Shown: positions 29,162-37,876 of the stretch, piece after piece
Numbering within the stretch: the first letter of the stretch is position 1
How the letters are laid out: the number at the start of each line of letters is the position of its first letter
Source: Natronogracilivirga saccharolytica
GTDB lineage: Bacteria; Bacteroidota; Rhodothermia; Balneolales; Natronogracilivirgulaceae
NCBI RefSeq assembly: GCF_017921895.1
Contig: NZ_JAFIDN010000008.1
Span: 62,001 to 126,000, forward strand
DNA length: 64,000 bases
Direction: 5' to 3'
The notes under the pieces: model-generated
Databases searched by the model: none
Told to the model about the DNA's origin: nothing
Seen by the model: the letters and a program-made list of their open reading frames with translations, nothing else
Program-made: the position numbers and the translations under genes

Positions 29162-29177
29162 TTCAGGTATTCCTGAA
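29162..29177. promoter_or_regulatory. Palindrome between divergent dehydrogenase and NlpC/P60 genes
   Basis: TTCAGG-TATT-CCTGAA, perfect 6-bp arms, 32 bp upstream of the leftward dehydrogenase start and 122 bp upstream of the rightward NlpC/P60 start. It could be an operator for the dehydrogenase gene. A TATATA-like stretch at 29226-29231 may be a -10 element for the rightward gene. Confidence 0.3.
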
Positions 29178-29299
29178 ATATACCAAGTGCAACTGAAAGA
29201 GAAAGAAAAAAAAGTGACATTCGTTATATAACTTTTCAAGTGACGTTGCATCAAAAACAAGGCTTTTCGATATTATGCCGAAATATAAGTTCAGATCCT

Positions 29300-30121
29300 A
29301 TGAATGAATCCAACCGCCATGGGGTAGCCCGGATTGGGGTTGTTCCGGTTCGCAACACTCCTTCAGAGACCTCTGAGATGGTCAATCAGCTCCTTCTTGG
29401 AGAAACGATGCGCATCGTCTCCGGGGATGAGGTGTGGACCCGGGTGGTTGCTGATTTTGATGGTTACGAAGGATGGGTGAGCAGCAATCAGATAACCAGT
29501 TTGACATCATCAGAATTCGAGGAATGGACCCAACACCCTGCACGCAAGCGTTTTCCCTTTCACAGTACTCTGGCTGTACGACCGTCGCACCGATATGTAC
29601 AGGTGCCGGCCGGTGCTTATGTTCCACTCACTGAAAACGGGATAGAATGGTTTGGCGATGAATTCCGTTTTCAGTCGGAACCGGATACCCTTGCCGGCAA
29701 AACGGTCATTGAAACAGCAATGGGATTTTTGGGTGTATCCTATTTGTGGGGTGGCCGGACAGACAACGGAATAGACTGCTCCGGTTTCATCCAGACAGCT
29801 CACATGCTTCATGACATCACTGTTCCGCGTGACAGTTCAGATCAGTATGAGGCCGGGCACAGAAAGGGTGTTTTTTTAAACGAAGCGGATCCGGGTGACA
29901 TCATTTTTTTTAAATACCAGGATCGTCCGGTTACACATATCGGTTTTTATCTTGGAGAAGGATTGCTTCTGCACGCATCAGGCCAGGTCCGCATTGATCA
30001 AATTAATACCGACTTCAGGTCTGATGAACGTTTTCAGTTTAATGAGTCGCTGTCAGAAGGCCTTGTCGGAATCATCCGGCCGTTCCAGGCTCATTCACTT
30101 AATGACAACCTAAAACAATGA
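29300..30121 (+). CDS. SH3b plus NlpC/P60 cysteine endopeptidase, apparently cytoplasmic
   Basis: A 273-residue protein with an N-terminal SH3b-like domain (IGVVPVRNTPSETSEMV ... WTRVV ... YEGWVSSNQI, about 10-75), a second short module, and an NlpC/P60 domain from about 135. Catalytic Cys160 is in GIDCSGFIQTA; His213 is in VTHIGFYLG and a further His in LLLHASG. Relatives cleave the gamma-D-Glu to diamino-acid bond of peptidoglycan peptides. Starting at ATG 29300 there is no signal peptide, so it may recycle imported muropeptides, as the YkfC type does. A GTG at 29240 would add 20 residues without creating a signal. Its stop overlaps the HNH gene start by 4 bp. Confidence 0.85.
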   Translation: MNESNRHGVARIGVVPVRNTPSETSEMVNQLLLGETMRIVSGDEVWTRVVADFDGYEGWVSSNQITSLTSSEFEEWTQHPARKRFPFHSTLAVRPSHRYVQVPAGAYVPLTENGIEWFGDEFRFQSEPDTLAGKTVIETAMGFLGVSYLWGGRTDNGIDCSGFIQTAHMLHDITVPRDSSDQYEAGHRKGVFLNEADPGDIIFFKYQDRPVTHIGFYLGEGLLLHASGQVRIDQINTDFRSDERFQFNESLSEGLVGIIRPFQAHSLNDNLKQ

Positions 30122-30621
30122 TACTCAACGGAAATGTTCTGGTTCTGAATCAGGACTATCAGCCGCTCAGCATCTGCAATGTAAAGAAGTCGATGGTGCT
30201 GTTGCTGATGGAAAAGGCGGAAATGCTGCATGACCATCCCAGAAAAAAAATCCGGACCATCCGGGATGAGTTTGACTATCCTACCGTTATCCGTCTCAGA
30301 AAATATGCCCGGATTCCATACAAAAACATTGTCATGTCGCGAAAAAATATTTTGAAGCGCGACAGCCACACGTGCATGTATTGCGGGGTGCGTGACAGGC
30401 TTACCATAGATCACGTCATCCCCAGAAGCCGGGGCGGTGACGATTCCTGGGAAAATCTGGTTTCCGCATGTACCACGTGCAATCACAGAAAAGGCAACCG
30501 GACCCCCCGTGAGGCCGGCATGAAGCTGCGGTCGAAACCGTTCCGGCCTAATCACATCATTTATCTCAGAGATTTTTACGGTAATGTCCACGAAAGTTGG
30601 AAACCGTATTTATACTATTAA
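30118..30621 (+). CDS. HNH endonuclease family protein
   Basis: A 167-residue protein starting MILNGNVLVLNQDYQPLSIC, with the HNH zinc-finger nuclease motif at about residues 86-128: CMYC (86-89), IDHVIPRSRGGDD with Asp98-His99, ENLVSACTTCNHRKGNRTP. Proteins of this length and N-terminal sequence are common single-copy genes in Bacteroidota and Cyanobacteria and are not linked to restriction modules; their role is unknown. No methylase, phage or toxin gene is adjacent. The ATGA overlap with the NlpC/P60 gene implies cotranslation. Confidence 0.85.
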   Translation: MILNGNVLVLNQDYQPLSICNVKKSMVLLLMEKAEMLHDHPRKKIRTIRDEFDYPTVIRLRKYARIPYKNIVMSRKNILKRDSHTCMYCGVRDRLTIDHVIPRSRGGDDSWENLVSACTTCNHRKGNRTPREAGMKLRSKPFRPNHIIYLRDFYGNVHESWKPYLYY

Positions 30622-30959
30622 CAGGGAAATGCCGGATGCTCCGGAAAGCATGCGAATTTTGAGCTAAATATTTGTAACTTCTCTGCTCAAATGCTGACCC
30701 GTATCATGTTCTGAAATATGTGGATTTGGCGACGGGTAATGTTCTGACGGGCACCGGAATGACAAGGACTGTACGGGCTTCCCGCAGGACTCATACCTTT
30801 AGAGCCGGTTTTGCAGCAGGATCATGGGGGGACGGGTCGCATGTTTTGTTTTAAACAAAGTAACAGAGTGTCATCCATCCTGTAAAAGAAATCACGGCAT
30901 GCCCGCTGATTGTATTTCCGGATGGATATAAGTCATAGTGAATTATAATTTCAGTGAAA
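30622..30959 (+). other. Intergenic leader region upstream of thrA
   Basis: This stretch of 338 bp holds no recognised gene. It contains hairpins CCGGA/TCCGG (30632-30644) and TTTGAGC/GCTCAAA (30658-30691), and a 15-bp near-perfect palindrome TTTGTTT-T-AAACAAA (30845-30859). A 31-codon frame at 30759-30854 has four Thr codons among its first 13 and could be a leader peptide, but no clear attenuator follows. Confidence 0.35.
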
Positions 30960-33410
30960 ATGCAAGTATTTAAATTTGGCGGATCTTCGGTTGGTACACC
31001 GGAACGTATTCAGGAAATAGCATCCTGGTTTCCAGATGCTGTCGGGAAACAGCAGTGCGGGGGAGTGGTTTTCTCTGCTTTCCAGGGAGTGACCGATCAG
31101 CTTATATCAATGGCCGAGCGGGCCGGGGCAGGTGACGACAGCTACACTACCGACCTGGGCAGTATGGAAGGCCGGCATATCGATGCCATCCGCAAAATGC
31201 TTCCTTCATCCCAGCAGAGTCAGGCTATTGCCGGGGTGAAATTTCTGCTCAATGACCTGGAAGACATCCTGCAGGGAGTGTATCTGGTAAAAGAGCTTAC
31301 TCCGCGCAGCATGGATTTTATTACCAGCTTTGGTGAGCAGCTATCCAATTACATCATCCATCTGGTTTTTCGCCATCACGGAATCGACTGTGATTATCTG
31401 GATGCCCGGACCGTCATTGTAACCGATGATCAGTTCGGAAATGCCGAGGTGGACATGGATGCCACTCTTCAAAATATCCGCAATCATTACAAAAACCGGG
31501 ATAACCGGCTGCAGGTGATCACCGGATTTATTGCCGCTACCGAAACCGGTGTTACCACCACACTCGGAAGAGGTGGGTCCGACTACACCGCATCCATTTT
31601 TGCCGCTGCTCTTGAAGCAGAAGAACTGCAGATCTGGACCGATGTTGACGGTGTGCTCACATCGGATCCGCGCGTGGTCAAAGAGGCTTTCACGATGGAT
31701 GTCCTCTCATATGAAGAGGCCATGGAGCTTTCCCATTTCGGTGCGAAAGTCATCCATCCACCGACAATTGAACCGGCCATGAGCCGGGAGATACCCATCC
31801 GCATCAAAAATACCATGAATCCGTCTTTCCCCGGTACCGTGATCGGGAAGATGGAATCAAAGCAGGAGCACATCATCAAGGGGATATCTTCCATTGATAA
31901 TGTCGCGCTGATCCGTGTTCAGGGGAGCGGACTTGTGGGAATGGCCGGTGTCGCCCAGAGAATTTTCGGTGCACTTGCAGCCGGCAGGATCAATATTATT
32001 CTCATTACCCAGGCTTCATCCGAACATTCTGTGTGTCTGGCAGTAATGCCGAAAGATGCCGCCAAGGCGAAAAAGCTGCTTGAAAAGGAGCTTCGCCATG
32101 AACTTTCCATCAGGAAGGTCGCCGATATCATAGTTGAAAAGGATCTGAGCATCATTGCCGTCGTTGGTGAAAACATGCGCAATACTCCCGGAATTGCAGG
32201 CAAGATATTTCAGGCTCTGGGCCGCAGCCGGATCAACATATCGGCCATTGCCCAGGGCTCATCGGAGCTTAACATTTCGGCTGTCATACAGCAGCGCGAT
32301 AAAGCCAAGGCACTGCGTGTCATTCATGATGCCTTTTTCTACGGCCCCCGCAAAACAGCCAATATCTATGTATTCGGAGCGGGACTTATCGGCGGCCAGC
32401 TGCTTAACGATATCAGGGATAAACAGGACTGGTTTCTCACCAGCCGGCACCTTGATCTCAGAGTCAACGGCATCATGAACAGCAAGAAGCTGCTGCTGGA
32501 TGAGGATGGAATTGAGCTGGGGGGATGGGAGAAAAAACTGGCCTCCACGCGGAAACAGGCTGATCCCGGTGCGCTGCTGGAATTCGTGAAGAAAAATCAG
32601 TCACCCAATACGATCATAGTAGATGCAACGGCTGATGAAGCCATCGTTGAATGGTATGATGCCTTTCTGAAACAGGGAGTTGCCGTAGTCACTCCCAACA
32701 AGAAAGCCAACACGAATGACTGGGAACAGTACCGGAGGCTCTCCGATCTCGCAAGAGACAACGACACACAGTTTCTGTATGAAACCAATGTAGGTGCAGG
32801 GCTGCCGTTTGTTGAGGCCGTGAAGCAGCGTGTGGCAAGCGGAGATGAAATCCACCGCATTGAGGGTGTTTTCTCCGGAACCCTGAGCTATCTGTTCAAC
32901 AAATTTGACGGAAGCAAGCCATTCAGCGAGCTGGTGCGTGTTGCAAGGGAAAACGGATACACTGAACCGGATCCGCGCGATGATCTGAATGGAATGGATG
33001 CTGCCCGGAAACTGCTGATTCTTGCGCGTACTCAGGGCAAGGCTCTTTCACTCGATGACATTGAGGTTGAAAATCTCGTGCCGGAGGAGTTGCGCGGCGA
33101 CATGGATCCGGACACGTTTCTTGAAAAGCTTAAGGTATATGACGAAGCCTTTGAACAACGGCTTGATCAGGCTAAAAAGGAAGGGAAGCTGCTGCGCTAT
33201 CTCGCCATTCTGGACGATGGAACACCGCGGGTCCGGCTGGAAGCTGTGGACTCCGGACATCCGGTCTCAGGACTTGAAGGTTCAGAAAATATGCTTAACA
33301 TAACAACGGATGCCTATTCGGAAACACCACTCGTTATAAAGGGACCGGGTGCCGGGCCGGTCGTGACGGCAAACGGCGTGCTGAACGACATCCTGAAAAC
33401 GATCAAATAG
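30960..33410 (+). CDS. thrA: Bifunctional aspartate kinase / homoserine dehydrogenase
   Basis: An 816-residue fusion, close to the 820 residues of E. coli ThrA. The N-terminal kinase (1-300) has MQVFKFGGSSVGTPERI, FGEQLSNYI, TLGRGGSDYTA and WTDVDGVLTSDPRVV. Two ACT domains (about 310-460) would bind the feedback inhibitor. The dehydrogenase begins at YVFGAGLIGGQLL (about 470), with TPNKKAN and the catalytic region EGVFSGTLSYLFN, EPDPRDDLNGMDAARKL. It catalyses the first and third steps from aspartate to threonine. GTG at 30954 is possible, but ATG 30960 matches the family start. thrB and thrC follow directly. Confidence 0.96.
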   Translation: MQVFKFGGSSVGTPERIQEIASWFPDAVGKQQCGGVVFSAFQGVTDQLISMAERAGAGDDSYTTDLGSMEGRHIDAIRKMLPSSQQSQAIAGVKFLLNDLEDILQGVYLVKELTPRSMDFITSFGEQLSNYIIHLVFRHHGIDCDYLDARTVIVTDDQFGNAEVDMDATLQNIRNHYKNRDNRLQVITGFIAATETGVTTTLGRGGSDYTASIFAAALEAEELQIWTDVDGVLTSDPRVVKEAFTMDVLSYEEAMELSHFGAKVIHPPTIEPAMSREIPIRIKNTMNPSFPGTVIGKMESKQEHIIKGISSIDNVALIRVQGSGLVGMAGVAQRIFGALAAGRINIILITQASSEHSVCLAVMPKDAAKAKKLLEKELRHELSIRKVADIIVEKDLSIIAVVGENMRNTPGIAGKIFQALGRSRINISAIAQGSSELNISAVIQQRDKAKALRVIHDAFFYGPRKTANIYVFGAGLIGGQLLNDIRDKQDWFLTSRHLDLRVNGIMNSKKLLLDEDGIELGGWEKKLASTRKQADPGALLEFVKKNQSPNTIIVDATADEAIVEWYDAFLKQGVAVVTPNKKANTNDWEQYRRLSDLARDNDTQFLYETNVGAGLPFVEAVKQRVASGDEIHRIEGVFSGTLSYLFNKFDGSKPFSELVRVARENGYTEPDPRDDLNGMDAARKLLILARTQGKALSLDDIEVENLVPEELRGDMDPDTFLEKLKVYDEAFEQRLDQAKKEGKLLRYLAILDDGTPRVRLEAVDSGHPVSGLEGSENMLNITTDAYSETPLVIKGPGAGPVVTANGVLNDILKTIK

Positions 33411-33446
33411 ATCACCCTGGCAGCAGAATCTTTACATGCATCCGGA

Positions 33447-34421
33447 ATGACTGAATATTTCGACAACAAAATACGGGTTTTTGCTCCGGCAACGGTGGCC
33501 AATGTTGCCTGCGGTTTCGACTCTCTGGGCTTCGCTATAAATCAGCCAGGGGATATTGTCGAAGCTGTACTGCAGGATGAACCGGGTGTGCGGATAAGTG
33601 AAATTACCGGTGAAAACGGACGTTTGCCTACTGAACCGGAAAAAAATACGGCCGGTGTGGCGGTTCTGGCTTTGCTGGAACACCTTGAAGAAACCCGCGG
33701 CATCGAAATGTCACTGCACAAGCGAATGCCTCTCGGCAGTGGTCTCGGGTCCAGTGCAGCCAGTTCTGTTGCCGCTCTGTTTGCTGCGAACGAATTGCTG
33801 GGACGGCCCCTGAAAAAAGGGGAGATGCTTCCGTTTGCCATGAAAGCCGAAGCAAGTGCCTGCGGATCGCCGCATGCAGACAATGTCGCCCCGGGACTGC
33901 TCGGCGGCTTTGCCTTGATACGCAGTTACGATCCGCTTGATGTTGTTTCAATAGAATATCCGGAAAACCTTTGCTGTACCGTATTGCACCCGCATATTGA
34001 ACTGCGTACAGAAGACTCCCGCAGAATACTCAGAAAACATATAAAGCTTCAGGATGCGGTTATTCAGTGGAGCAATCTTGCCGGACTCATAGCAGGGCTG
34101 GCAAAATCCGACTTTGATCTGATCAGCCGGTCGCTGAACGACATCATCTTTGAACCTGTGCGCTCACTTTTGATCCCCGGATTTGACAACGTCAAGGGAG
34201 CCGCCATTGAGGCCGGAGCACTGGGATGCAGTATCTCCGGATCGGGTCCCTCCGTCTTTGCCCTGAGCACAACCATGGACAAGGCTTATGAAGTTGGCGC
34301 GGCCATGAAGGAGGCTTTTTCAGAGTTGCAGCTCGACAGTGACATATATGTCTCAGCAGTCAACAAAAAAGGCCCCAGAGTACTTCAGCCGGAAGAAGAT
34401 CCCGTTCAGCCGGATCTCTGA
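33447..34421 (+). CDS. thrB: Homoserine kinase
   Basis: GHMP-family kinase of 324 residues that phosphorylates homoserine. The N-terminal VFAPATVANVACGFDSLGFA and the ATP-binding PLGSGLGSSAASSVAAL motif (about residues 95-111) are diagnostic, and GCSISGSGPSVFAL is the third GHMP motif. It follows thrA by 36 bp and precedes thrC by 31 bp, so the three genes form one operon for threonine. Length is slightly above the usual 310 because of a polar C-terminal tail. Confidence 0.96.
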   Translation: MTEYFDNKIRVFAPATVANVACGFDSLGFAINQPGDIVEAVLQDEPGVRISEITGENGRLPTEPEKNTAGVAVLALLEHLEETRGIEMSLHKRMPLGSGLGSSAASSVAALFAANELLGRPLKKGEMLPFAMKAEASACGSPHADNVAPGLLGGFALIRSYDPLDVVSIEYPENLCCTVLHPHIELRTEDSRRILRKHIKLQDAVIQWSNLAGLIAGLAKSDFDLISRSLNDIIFEPVRSLLIPGFDNVKGAAIEAGALGCSISGSGPSVFALSTTMDKAYEVGAAMKEAFSELQLDSDIYVSAVNKKGPRVLQPEEDPVQPDL

Positions 34422-34452
34422 CCGCCGGGAAATCTGATTTTTTTTCTTTTAC

Positions 34453-35757
34453 ATGAGACTACACAGCACTTCCGATAATAAAGTTACTGCTGACTTCAGG
34501 ACAGCCGTAAAACAGGGACTGGCACCGGATGGCGGGCTCTACATGCCGGATTCTCTTCCGGTGCTGCCCGACACATTCTGGGTGGATGCGGGAAAGAAAG
34601 ACATCGCTTCGGTGGCTCAGCACGTATTTGACACGTTGCTGAAAGACGATTTTTCTGACGCAGAAAGGAAAGAGATCGTAGATCGTGCCTTCACATTCGA
34701 TGCCCCGGTTGTCTCACTTGACGACACATTCCACATTCTGGAACTGTTCCATGGCCCGACCCTGGCATTCAAGGATTTCGGCGCCCGTACCATGGCTGCC
34801 ATTCTTTCCGTCATAGCAGAAAAGGAGGGAGAAAAGCTGACCATAGTTACCGCCACATCGGGTGACACCGGTGCCGCCGTGGCGCACGGCTTTCACAAGA
34901 CCCCCGGCGTTGAAGTATTCGTCCTTTATCCCCGTGGACAGGTTAGTCCGCTTCAGGAAAAGCAATTCACCACACTGGGGGATAATATTATAGCCCTTGA
35001 AGTAAATGGCACCTTTGATGACTGCCAGCGCCTGGTAAAAGCCTGTTTCAGTGATGATCAGATCAGGGCTCAGAAACAGCTGAGCACGGCAAACTCTATC
35101 AATATTGCCCGGCTTTTGCCGCAGATGATTTATTACATGCATGCCGTATCCGTTCTGATTGCGGAAAAAGGGTCCGGCAACCCGATAGTCTGTTCCGTGC
35201 CAAGCGGCAATTTCGGCAATTTGACAGCCGGACTGATGGCACACAGGATGGGACTTCCGGTTGACCGTTTTGTCGCCGCAACAAATTGCAACCACGTTGT
35301 GCCGGACTATCTTGAGGAAGGAGAATTTATCCCCAAACCATCCATGCGCACCCTGTCCAACGCCATGGATGTCGGCAACCCCAGCAACTTCGACCGAATG
35401 CAGTCACTGTATAACCACGACCATGAAGCCATGTCGCGCGATATAAAAGGGGCGTGGTTCGATGATTTTCAGACACAGTCAGCCATTGTAGATATCTGGG
35501 TAAAGCACGGTTACCTGATGGATCCGCATACGGCTGTCGGCTACCTTGGCTGCCGGGAGTATCTGCAGGAGGGGGAGACCGGGCTTGTCCTTGCAACGGC
35601 GCATCCGGCCAAATTCCCGGAATCGATCGAAAAATTTGTGCCCGGCGCTCTGGAAACGCCGGAGCAGCTGAAGCGCCTGGCTGATCGGGACAAGAAATCC
35701 ATCCCGGTTTCGGCCGGGATCGAATCCGTACGGGATGCCATCCTCCGGGTTGTTTAA
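34453..35757 (+). CDS. thrC: Threonine synthase
   Basis: PLP enzyme of 434 residues that converts O-phosphohomoserine to threonine. The PLP Lys107 sits in LAFKDFGAR, with SGDTGAAVAHGF and CSVPSGNFGNLTAGL as the other cofactor loops. The N-terminus (MRLHSTSDNKVTADFRTAVKQGLAPDGGLYMP) is the thrC pattern of Gram-negative bacteria, spread over residues 1-32. It ends the operon. Two hairpins follow immediately, CTGCAT/ATGCAG (35758-35775) and a longer one at 35777-35811. Confidence 0.96.
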   Translation: MRLHSTSDNKVTADFRTAVKQGLAPDGGLYMPDSLPVLPDTFWVDAGKKDIASVAQHVFDTLLKDDFSDAERKEIVDRAFTFDAPVVSLDDTFHILELFHGPTLAFKDFGARTMAAILSVIAEKEGEKLTIVTATSGDTGAAVAHGFHKTPGVEVFVLYPRGQVSPLQEKQFTTLGDNIIALEVNGTFDDCQRLVKACFSDDQIRAQKQLSTANSINIARLLPQMIYYMHAVSVLIAEKGSGNPIVCSVPSGNFGNLTAGLMAHRMGLPVDRFVAATNCNHVVPDYLEEGEFIPKPSMRTLSNAMDVGNPSNFDRMQSLYNHDHEAMSRDIKGAWFDDFQTQSAIVDIWVKHGYLMDPHTAVGYLGCREYLQEGETGLVLATAHPAKFPESIEKFVPGALETPEQLKRLADRDKKSIPVSAGIESVRDAILRVV

Positions 35758-35776
35758 CTGCATTCTGTTATGCAGA

Positions 35777-35811
35777 TAAAACTAAACACGTATAACATGC
35801 GTTTAGTTTTA
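35777..35811. terminator. Long hairpin between thrC and mnmA
   Basis: Perfect 11-bp arms TAAAACTAAAC and GTTTAGTTTTA around a 13-nt loop, 20 bp after the thrC stop and 47 bp before mnmA. The A/T-rich arms and the T-rich 3' side fit an intrinsic terminator in either direction. It could also act on mnmA expression. Confidence 0.6.
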
Positions 35812-35858
35812 GTAATATAGTGGACAAAATTTTCTAAACGGCTTTTAATTCTGTTAAA

Positions 35859-36995
35859 ATGAGTAGAAAAGGACGCGTACTGGTGGCAATGAGCGGCGGA
35901 GTTGATTCTTCGGTTGCTGCCGTTATGCTCAGAGAGCAGGGCTATGAAGTGATCGGCATCACCATGAAAACATGGGATTATGCCCAAAGCGGAGGCAATT
36001 CAGACAAAGAAACCGGCTGCTGTACACTTGAGTCGATGAACGATGCCCGCCAGGTATCCATGCGCTTCGGATTCAACCACTTTATCGTTGATATCAGAGA
36101 TGAGTTCGGAGACTGGGTGATCGACCGGTTCGTCGATGAATATATGCAGGGGCGCACCCCCAACCCGTGCGTTCTTTGCAATACCCACATTAAATGGGCC
36201 GCCCTGCTAAAGCGCGCGGACAAGCTGAACTGTGACTTCATCGCCACAGGACACTACGCAAATGTCCGCGAACAGGACGGGCAGTATGTCATATCCCGCG
36301 GAAAAGATGCGCACAAAGACCAGTCCTATGCGCTCTGGGGTGTAGACCAGAAACATCTTGCCCGGACAAGGTTTCCGCTAGGAAGTTATCACAAAAGTGA
36401 GATCCGCCGGTTTGCTGAAGAGTTTGAGCTTTTCAACGTAGCCAATAAAAAGGATTCGTACGAAATATGCTTTGTGCCGGATAACGACTACCGCCGGTTT
36501 CTCCGGGACCGTGTCGACGGGCTTGAAGAAAAAGTGGACGGCGGATTGTTTGTGGACCGCCGGGGCAATGTACTTGGCAAACACAAGGGATATCCATTTT
36601 ATACCATCGGGCAGAGGAGGGGGTTGCATCTTGCGCTTGGAAAGCCAGTGTATGTAACTCATATTGATCCTGAAACCAATACCATTACGGTCGGAGAAGA
36701 ATCCGAACTTGTAAACACCACCGCTGTTGTCCGCAATGTCGTAATGGGAAAATATGACCGCATCACCGAAGAGGAAATGCCGGTAAATGCCGCAATTCGA
36801 TATAATGACAGGGGGGAGCCCGGCTTTCTGACGCAGAATGGTGAAGATGAAATTACTGTACGGTTCCCGGAAGGGCGTTCTGCCATCACTCCCGGCCAGG
36901 CCCTTGTTGCATACGAAGGTGACGATGTACTGGCAGGCGGATGGATTCATAAGGCTACCGAACCTGTTTTCAATGACATAATTGAATCGCAATGA
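35859..36995 (+). CDS. mnmA: tRNA-specific 2-thiouridylase MnmA
   Basis: A 378-residue enzyme that thiolates U34 of Glu, Gln and Lys tRNAs. The ATP pyrophosphatase P-loop SGGVDSS is at 12-18. The two catalytic cysteines are Cys104 in NPCVLCN and Cys204 in YEICFVPD. Also present are ATGHYANV, KDQSYALWG and GQRRGLHLALGKP. The length is normal. The stop overlaps the next gene's ATG as ATGA, so the exported protein downstream is cotranscribed. Confidence 0.96.
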   Translation: MSRKGRVLVAMSGGVDSSVAAVMLREQGYEVIGITMKTWDYAQSGGNSDKETGCCTLESMNDARQVSMRFGFNHFIVDIRDEFGDWVIDRFVDEYMQGRTPNPCVLCNTHIKWAALLKRADKLNCDFIATGHYANVREQDGQYVISRGKDAHKDQSYALWGVDQKHLARTRFPLGSYHKSEIRRFAEEFELFNVANKKDSYEICFVPDNDYRRFLRDRVDGLEEKVDGGLFVDRRGNVLGKHKGYPFYTIGQRRGLHLALGKPVYVTHIDPETNTITVGEESELVNTTAVVRNVVMGKYDRITEEEMPVNAAIRYNDRGEPGFLTQNGEDEITVRFPEGRSAITPGQALVAYEGDDVLAGGWIHKATEPVFNDIIESQ

Positions 36996-37837
36996 AAAAA
37001 AACACCACTTCTCCTGTTTTATCCGGTAACCGTTTGCCCGTTTCCGCAAGGGGCAGCATGTTCAACCTTCTTATGATCCTGATCGTCACCGGGGCGTTCA
37101 CATTTTCTTTTCTGAAACCGGCTCAGGCAGAGTCGGCATCAGACGAGGCCGCTTTCCAGGGCAAGGTCACCCTGGCCCGGTACAGTGTGGATGCCGCCGG
37201 AGAACGGGAGATCAAATCGCGCACACCGCTGATCGTTCATCCCGATTACATCCTTCTGGAGCAGTCTGATGGCTCCTCCGTGGATCTGCTCGGCAATGTA
37301 CAGGCTTCGGGCATCATTGTAAGACAAAAACAGGAAGATTTCGTATTTCTCACAACAGACCGCAATGCCGTGGTCATGAACAAGCAGGAACTGCAGCAGA
37401 TGATTAATATGCTGGACTCCATGAGAGGAAACAACAATCAGTCACGCAGTGAAGCCGATGACATTAAGCTCGAACCTACCGGCGAGCAGAAAGAACTTGA
37501 CGGCTATACTGTGAAAAAATGGAAACTGATTCCCGACGGAGGTGTGGCAGAATGGCACATATGGGTGACCGATGAGCTGGTGATCCCCTGGGGTTTGCTG
37601 GCGGAAAACTGGCTGACCCGAAGAACACTGTTTTCCGGCCTTCCAGTCGAAGAATGGCTGGAGGAAAAAAAACTGCCGCTGCAGGCAGAGTTCTGGAATG
37701 GCGGCAAACTTGCCGAAGTGATAAAAATAGAGGATATTGAGCACGAAAGTATTGATCATACCCGCTTTCAGATACCTGACGGGTATAAGCAAATTAACTT
37801 TCAGCAGATGCTTTTTGACCGGATGAGAAACCGGTAG
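36992..37837 (+). CDS. Exported protein of unknown function
   Basis: A 281-residue protein I do not recognise with confidence. A long basic N-terminus precedes a hydrophobic segment (about residues 24-42, MFNLLMILIVTGAFTFSF) and a likely signal peptidase site near AQAES. The mature part is beta-rich and charged, with a Gln/Asn-rich stretch near 130-150 and the segment DGYTVKKWKLIPDGGVAEWHIW followed by TDELVIPWG. The pattern of a peptide that tracks whether a value is locked to a periplasmic salt or metal resembles DUF4412-type periplasmic proteins, but this is weak. It overlaps mnmA by 4 bp. Confidence 0.6.
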   Translation: MKKNTTSPVLSGNRLPVSARGSMFNLLMILIVTGAFTFSFLKPAQAESASDEAAFQGKVTLARYSVDAAGEREIKSRTPLIVHPDYILLEQSDGSSVDLLGNVQASGIIVRQKQEDFVFLTTDRNAVVMNKQELQQMINMLDSMRGNNNQSRSEADDIKLEPTGEQKELDGYTVKKWKLIPDGGVAEWHIWVTDELVIPWGLLAENWLTRRTLFSGLPVEEWLEEKKLPLQAEFWNGGKLAEVIKIEDIEHESIDHTRFQIPDGYKQINFQQMLFDRMRNR

Positions 37838-37876
37838 GTACATCGACACCCATTGAATAATATTGATTTACAGCAG

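Noticed and set aside
29159-29200. Half-site TGCAACT near 29188 as another fur-type operator
   Set aside because: Only one half of the palindrome is present; single 7-mers are expected by chance in 64 kb.
30118-30621. HNH gene as part of a restriction or phage-defence module
   Set aside because: Neighbours are a peptidase and threonine biosynthesis genes; the protein matches a widespread stand-alone family.
36378-37049. Leftward 223-codon frame opposite mnmA
   Set aside because: It is the shadow of the MnmA frame, with no start signal and no motif.
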